Position numbers and translations under genes: made by a program
Shown here: positions 15,932 to 17,514 of the stretch, piece by piece
Numbering within the stretch: the first letter of the stretch is position 1
Layout of the letters: every line of letters begins with the position of its first letter
DNA from: Clostridia bacterium
GTDB lineage: Bacteria; Bacillota_A; Clostridia; Christensenellales; Aristaeellaceae
Length of the DNA: 17,514 bases
NCBI GenBank assembly: GCA_017464225.1
Contig: JAFUDW010000125.1
Coordinates: 1-17,514 of the forward strand
Reading direction: 5' to 3'
Notes under the pieces: generated by a model
Database searches by the model: none
Seen by the model: the letters and a program-made list of their open reading frames with translations, nothing else
What the model was told of the DNA's origin: nothing

Positions 15932-16098
15932 CGCGGGCGGTCTGGACGCCAATACATGCCACGGGGTGGAATGCGATAAGGGCCTCCGCGTCCGGGAGGC
16001 CCTGGAATCACTGTCTCTCTGGCAGGAGCTCGAGGACTAAGCCCTCGAATGTTCCCCGCCCCCTATACATTTTTCGACCGACAAGCGCTTTCACACCC
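15932..16098. other. Non-coding, hairpin-rich stretch between convergent genes
   Basis: 167 bp with no convincing gene. Perfect hairpin: GGGCCTCC (15980-15987) pairs with GGAGGCCC (15995-16002) around a 7-nt loop. Second hairpin: TCGAGG (16030-16035) pairs with CCTCGA (16043-16048). These two are enclosed by a possible outer stem in which GGGG…GGAA (15963-15971) faces TTCC…CCCC (16052-16063). There is no T-run beside the main hairpin on either strand, so it is not a textbook intrinsic terminator. It could be a terminator region for the two convergent transcripts or a structured small RNA; I could not match it to a known RNA family. Confidence 0.5.
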
Positions 16099-16893
16099 TC
16101 ACTCGTCCGCCTCGTGGGCCTCGGCGCCGTTAGCCAGGGCTTTCGCGTACTTTTCGCTCATGAGATCGATGGAATAGAGATACTTTTCGCCGTTGATCTC
16201 GGCAAAACACTCCCGGATATCCTGATACAGTTCATCCTCCTTCATCTGGCGGATGATCATCTCCATGCGCTCACGATCCAGAAAGAAGGGTTGGCGCGCG
16301 AAATAGTACACCGGCGTAGGCGTGGGAAAAGCCTTGCAGTTGAAGCGCACCAATTCAGCCACGGTGCGGGCGTCATCCTTTTCCAGGGTGAGCATGGCGA
16401 TCTTGGCGTAGTTATTGGCCATCACTTCGTCAGAATAGAAATAAACGTCCTTTTTGCCTTCCACCGTGCGGATATCGGCGCAGCTTTCATCGGCCTGCAT
16501 TTCAGCGATCAGCGCTTCCGCGTCGCCTTCCTCTTCCCGGGCGATCAGCTGTTTAGGCGTGATCAGCGCCGAGCGAGCGCGCTCGCGGATGAAATCGGCC
16601 AGCAGCTGGGCTTTGGTTTTTTCGGGCTCAGGCGGCAATTCAGGCTCGAGCGGGGAAGGCGGAAAGGGATCGTCCACATCGGGCAGCGACTGCATAAAAT
16701 CGATCATATCGGGCTTTTCGCCCTGGATGACCCGCATGGCCTGATCTTCCATTTCATTCTTTTCCAGTTTGGGATTATCCAGCGCTTTATTGACCGCCGG
16801 ATCCAGCGCGTCGCTGAAATGATCGGGGATCTCGCTGGGCTTGAGCTCCACTTCCTTGGAAAAACCGGGCTTGCGGCGTCCAAACAATGCCAT
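16099..16893 (-). CDS. Cytoplasmic protein of unknown function with two repeated motif blocks
   Basis: 264 residues, family not recognised. There is no signal peptide or membrane segment. Residues 1-70 are charged, beginning MALFGRRKPGF. Residues 71-92 form a proline/acidic linker (PDVDDPFPPSPLEPELPPEP). The C-terminal half contains two similar blocks. Block one (127-165) has LIAEMQADE-x4-DIR, a KKDVYFYSDEVM and YAK. Block two (212-252) has MIIRQMKEDE-x3-DIR, a GEKYLYSIDLM and YAK. The shared pattern is I-x2-M-x2-DE…DIR…G-K-x-YxYS-x2-[VL]M-x3-YAK, pointing to an internal duplication of a small domain. The start is firm: AAGGAGG lies 7 nt before the ATG. It is separated from the AOR-family gene upstream by a strong terminator, so it likely has its own promoter; only an AT-rich TATATAAG near 16925 was seen, without a properly spaced -35. 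Confidence 0.8.
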   Translation of the reverse strand: MALFGRRKPGFSKEVELKPSEIPDHFSDALDPAVNKALDNPKLEKNEMEDQAMRVIQGEKPDMIDFMQSLPDVDDPFPPSPLEPELPPEPEKTKAQLLADFIRERARSALITPKQLIAREEEGDAEALIAEMQADESCADIRTVEGKKDVYFYSDEVMANNYAKIAMLTLEKDDARTVAELVRFNCKAFPTPTPVYYFARQPFFLDRERMEMIIRQMKEDELYQDIRECFAEINGEKYLYSIDLMSEKYAKALANGAEAHEADE

Positions 16894-16943
16894 GGCTATT
16901 CCTCCTTGCGGTTTGATTTCCGCTTATATAATTCTGCGTCAAG

Positions 16944-16980
16944 CAAAATGCTCCTGCGCGATGAAGCCGCGCAGGAGCAT
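16944..16980 (-). terminator. Intrinsic terminator after the AOR-family gene
   Basis: A perfect 13-bp stem (16948-16960 with 16968-16980) surrounds a 7-nt loop. On the minus strand it ends in ATTTTGC at 16943-16949, giving a modest U-tract, 30 nt after the enzyme's stop codon. On the plus strand the same hairpin is followed by CTTTTT, so it could stop transcription from either side. Confidence 0.82.
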
Positions 16981-17010
16981 CTTTTTACAATGCGTTCATG
17001 ATCGGATCGA

Positions 17011-17514
17011 TCAGATCAGGCCCAGCTCCTCCAGCTTATCGGCGCAGTCGGCCAGATCAAACTTCTCCAGCGTGGCGCGGGTGGGGATACCGGTTTCCTT
17101 GTCCCAGCCCATGGCCTCATACCACATATCCAGGCTCTTTTCCCAGTCCTCGCGGTCCAGCTTCACGGTGCCTTCCTCGAAGGGCTTGAAGTCCGGCTCC
17201 TTATCGAAGACCCATTCGGACACCTGATCGTGATCCTTGCGCAGGTTGGTGCTGCCCAGGTTCAGCTTGAAGCTGACGGCGGTGATGACGCGCAGCAGCT
17301 GGCTGATGCGCTCGGAATCCTTTTCCTGATCCTCGCGGGTGTAATCGATACCCAGCACGGCGGTCATATACTTGGCGTCCAGATCCAGGTCGCCGATGTA
17401 ATTGCGCTTTTTGCTGGTGGCGATGGTCATGGGATACATCCAGTTGCACAGGGTGGCGCTGTCGTGCCACTGCTTGCCGATGAAGGCCCACTTGGCCAGC
17501 TTGATCTTGTTCTC
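17011..17514 (-). CDS. Aldehyde:ferredoxin oxidoreductase-family enzyme, C-terminal part
   Basis: 167 C-terminal residues are visible; the reading frame stays open to the right edge (ENKIKLAKWAFIGKQWHDSA…), so the start and the catalytic N-terminal and middle domains lie outside. AOR-family landmarks are DSATLCNWM (compare the conserved D-x-x-x-x-C segment whose Cys ligates the [4Fe-4S] cluster), an ERI-x2-LLRVI stretch followed by LRKDHDQVSEWVFD, and the end signature WYEAMGWDKETGIPTRATLEKF…LEELGL. Family enzymes use a tungsten- or molybdenum-bis-pterin cofactor plus an iron-sulfur cluster to oxidise aldehydes to acids with ferredoxin, in the cytoplasm of anaerobes. The exact substrate and whether this is AOR, FOR or the YdhV-like group cannot be told from the C-terminus. 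It is followed by a strong terminator. Confidence 0.8.
   Translation of the reverse strand, partial: ENKIKLAKWAFIGKQWHDSATLCNWMYPMTIATSKKRNYIGDLDLDAKYMTAVLGIDYTREDQEKDSERISQLLRVITAVSFKLNLGSTNLRKDHDQVSEWVFDKEPDFKPFEEGTVKLDREDWEKSLDMWYEAMGWDKETGIPTRATLEKFDLADCADKLEELGLI

Noticed and set aside
15980..16002. GC-rich hairpin considered as an intrinsic terminator for the exported cluster
   Set aside because: The 8-bp stem is perfect, but the following bases (TGGAATCACTG) contain no T-run; the nearest T5 is about 70 nt away.
15932..16070. tRNA or tRNA-Sec gene in the intergenic stretch
   Set aside because: No cloverleaf, T-loop GTTCRANNC or CCA end could be laid out on either strand.
16920..16942. 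TTGACG plus TATAAG considered as a promoter for the repeat-block protein
   Set aside because: The two hexamers are only 8 bp apart on the minus strand, far short of the 16-18 bp needed; only an isolated AT-rich -10-like element remains.

Overview
The window reads as a GC-rich chromosome segment from an anaerobic, probably endospore-forming member of the Bacillota (Clostridia-type). Four things suggest this. The replication genes are of Firmicutes type: a DnaD-domain initiator next to a DnaC/DnaI-like loader. There is a YlbJ/SpoVV-like sporulation membrane protein and a Spo0B-type histidine kinase. The order secD–recJ–relA is a familiar Firmicutes neighbourhood. The right edge carries the end of an aldehyde:ferredoxin oxidoreductase-type enzyme, which points to anaerobic metabolism. 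I cannot assign a genus from sequence alone. No rRNA, tRNA, CRISPR array, insertion sequence or phage gene was seen.

Layout, left to right. From 1 to 12334 all genes lie on the minus strand, so transcription runs right to left. ylbJ (11513-12334) comes first. It is followed by a tightly packed run: dnaE (7967-11476), a short Spo0B-type sensor kinase (7086-7970, ATGA overlap with dnaE), tlyA (6284-7111, overlapping the kinase), a DnaD-domain protein (4852-6276) and a DnaC/DnaI-like helicase loader (3874-4833). An extended -10 promoter sits directly in front of dnaE. A strong TTGTAA-17-TATAAT promoter overlapping the loader gene's 3' end then drives a divergent SecD-like gene (2513-3811). That gene is followed by a strong intrinsic terminator, then recJ (185-2440) and the first 61 codons of relA/spoT at the left edge.

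From 12411 to 15931 three genes lie on the plus strand, divergent from ylbJ and sharing a 76-bp intergenic region with an ATTATAAT palindrome. All three encode exported proteins that I do not recognise. The first two overlap by ATGA and the third follows after 24 bp. The second and third appear to share a helix/strand module, so this looks like a cluster of diverged paralogues. It is the most novel-looking part of the window.

From 15932 to 16098 there is a non-coding, hairpin-rich stretch between convergent genes. It is followed on the minus strand by an unrecognised cytoplasmic protein with two copies of a short motif block (16099-16893), a perfect 13-bp terminator hairpin (16948-16980), and the C-terminal part of the AOR-family enzyme (17011 to beyond the right edge).

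Functionally, the left two thirds combines chromosome replication and repair (DNA polymerase III alpha, initiator, helicase loader, RecJ), ribosomal RNA 2'-O-methylation (TlyA), stringent response (RelA) and protein export (SecD-like), with a membrane-linked kinase embedded in the replication operon. The right third is accessory and largely uncharacterised.
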